From assembly GCA_903921945.1 (NCBI GenBank), contig CAIXSC010000524.1, positions 1 through 5,397 of the forward strand: 5,397 nucleotides of DNA. The letters run 5' to 3'. A program made the position numbers and the translations under genes. Source of the stretch: an uncultured Planctomycetaceae bacterium (lineage in GTDB: Bacteria > Planctomycetota > Planctomycetia > Pirellulales > Pirellulaceae). Shown here in pieces: positions 4,247-5,397 of the stretch; position 1 is the stretch's first letter; every line of letters starts with the position of its first letter. The notes beneath the pieces were generated by a model that had not been told where the DNA came from, ran no database searches, and saw nothing but the letters and a program-made list of their open reading frames with translations.

Positions 4247-5397
4247 TTAACCGCCCCGACCACCTCGGCCACCACGCCCACCACCACTACCACCGCCACC
4301 CGGAAAGCCACCGCCCGGGAATCCGCCACCACCGGGGAAACCTTGGAAGCCACCGCCGCCACCGCCGTTGCCACCGCCACCGCCACCGCGATCACGGTTG
4401 AACGAGTCGATGCGGCGTCGAATCTCGTCTTGCATTTGCGCGGGCTGAAAACCGGTCGGCGGCGCCATCGCATTCGAACCACCCGCCGCGCCGGTGCGAT
4501 TCGCCGCTGTGCTTGTCGCGGACTGCGCCTTGCCACCGGTAATCGACGCCAGCGCTCGTTGAACCACCAATGGATTCGTCGATTTCAAGGTCACAACCCG
4601 GGTTGTCTCGTCGCGATTCGAACTGGCGGCTTCGTCCAACTGTTCGGCCAGCGCCTTGATCTCCAGGAAGAGCGGTTCGGGCGCGGAGACGATCAGCGAA
4701 TTGCTGCGGGCGTCGACACCGACCGTGATCTTCGCCGGTTCGCTCTTCACTTCCGCCTTTCCGCCCGCTTGGCCACCCCGACCACCACCGCGGAGCGCTC
4801 GCAAGAATTCCTCGGGCGACGGTTGGCGTTGCTGGCCGCCGGCGGCATCCGCAGTCAGTCGATTGGCATAGACCTGTTTGACGACCGAGGCGACTTCGTC
4901 CGCGGAAGTGTTGAACACCGGGATGAAACGCGGCGGAGCGTTCGTCTGCACATCCTCGGGGCTCGCCTCGCGGTCGATGATTCGCAGCAGTTCTTCCACC
5001 ATCTCCAAATCGGTCGCGCTGGCGCGAACGAACAAGGCGTTCAAACGAGCGTCCGATGTGATGCTGATCGGCCCGCCACCGGTGTCGCCTCCACCTCCGC
5101 CGCCTCCACCCAGGAGACCGCCCAGCAGCCCGCCGCCCATATCGCCCAGCATCCCCGACGCGAGATCCCCGAGCAGGCTGCCACCGCCGCCGCCCCCCGA
5201 AGCGCCGCCCGTGTCGCCACCGGCGCCAAGCACCTCTTGGACCAACGCCGCAGCCACCGCCGCCGGCGCGAATTTCAAATAGAAAACCGTGAATTCCTTC
5301 GTGTTCGGAGCCGCCTGCTCACCCAGCGTGGTCAACAGATTTTCGACGGCATCCAACGCCTCCGTGTCCTGCGAAGCGATCACAATGCCACCCGGCT
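4247..5397 (-). CDS. Secretin short-domain (NolW-like) repeat protein, 5' end beyond the window
   Basis: C-terminal 382 residues of an envelope protein built from secretin N-type domains (Pfam Secretin_N, named from memory of the motif). Visible residues are counted from the right edge. A first partial domain ends with IVIASQDTEALDAVENLL. Domain two starts at FYLKFAPAAVAAALVQEVLG (38-57) and closes with DARLNALFVRAS and LRIID (115-141), the halves separated by a Gly/Leu-rich insert (about 57-108). Domain three runs from RFIPVFNTSADEVASVVKQV to DARSNSLIVSAPEP and AEQLD (156-254). A further start, RVVTLKSTNPLVVQRALASI (266-285), lacks its second half. The rest is a tail with a charged RRRIDSFNRDR stretch, FPGGG repeats and a terminal RGG series. 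No secretin beta-barrel follows, so this is unlikely to be a complete outer-membrane channel. The gene lies upstream of the lipoprotein gene on the same strand. An in-frame GTG exists at 5383, but the domain clearly continues upstream of it. Confidence 0.85.
   Translation of the reverse strand, partial: PGGIVIASQDTEALDAVENLLTTLGEQAAPNTKEFTVFYLKFAPAAVAAALVQEVLGAGGDTGGASGGGGGGSLLGDLASGMLGDMGGGLLGGLLGGGGGGGGDTGGGPISITSDARLNALFVRASATDLEMVEELLRIIDREASPEDVQTNAPPRFIPVFNTSADEVASVVKQVYANRLTADAAGGQQRQPSPEEFLRALRGGGRGGQAGGKAEVKSEPAKITVGVDARSNSLIVSAPEPLFLEIKALAEQLDEAASSNRDETTRVVTLKSTNPLVVQRALASITGGKAQSATSTAANRTGAAGGSNAMAPPTGFQPAQMQDEIRRRIDSFNRDRGGGGGGNGGGGGGFQGFPGGGGFPGGGFPGGGGSGGGRGGRGGRGG

Noticed and set aside
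4878..5282. Plus-strand proline-run open frame
   Set aside because: The Pro runs are the complement of the Gly codons of the secretin-domain gene; antisense shadow.

Overview
The window looks like a piece of a GC-rich planctomycete chromosome (Pirellulales-like is my best guess). That assignment is inferred from protein style: a signal peptidase I with a two-CxxC insert, a secretin short-domain (NolW-like) protein with Gly-rich linkers, and a Gly/Tyr/Pro/Ser-rich lipoprotein. No rRNA or other phylogenetic marker is present.

Layout. (1) 1-554, minus strand: the first 184 codons of a type I signal peptidase (lepB), cut by the left window edge. (2) 555-702: a short divergent promoter region. 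It holds a consensus TATAAT placed so close to the ATPase ATG that the mRNA is probably leaderless, and a TATATT-type candidate promoter for lepB. (3) 703-2631, plus strand: a complete 642-residue P1B-type metal-transporting ATPase with SPC and HEGST transmembrane motifs, which places it in the P1B-4 (Co/Fe/Zn/Cd export) group. (4) 2612-2846: a convergent intergenic stretch with four degenerate copies of a 37-38 bp hairpin repeat. The last copy forms a good intrinsic terminator for the minus-strand gene to its right. A separate 8-bp inverted repeat follows. (5) 2847-3917, minus strand: a 356-residue predicted lipoprotein with a long disordered Gly/Tyr/Pro/Ser/Ala-rich body. (6) 3918-4246: a 329-bp intergenic gap with a 16-bp tandem repeat, a weak inverted repeat and a weak promoter candidate. 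(7) 4247-5397, minus strand: the C-terminal 382 residues of a protein with repeated secretin N-type domains that ends in a Gly-rich RGG tail with no secretin barrel. Its N-terminus lies beyond the right edge.

Functionally, the signal peptidase and the ATPase are ordinary housekeeping and metal-homeostasis genes placed head to head, with no evident joint role. The lipoprotein and the secretin-domain protein share a strand and are both predicted cell-envelope proteins rich in low-complexity sequence. They may work together, but the 329-bp gap argues against a tight operon. I found no tRNA, rRNA, CRISPR array, insertion sequence or phage gene. The least ordinary elements are the terminator-bearing repeat array, the probable leaderless ATPase mRNA, the CxxC insert in the signal peptidase and the barrel-less secretin-domain protein.
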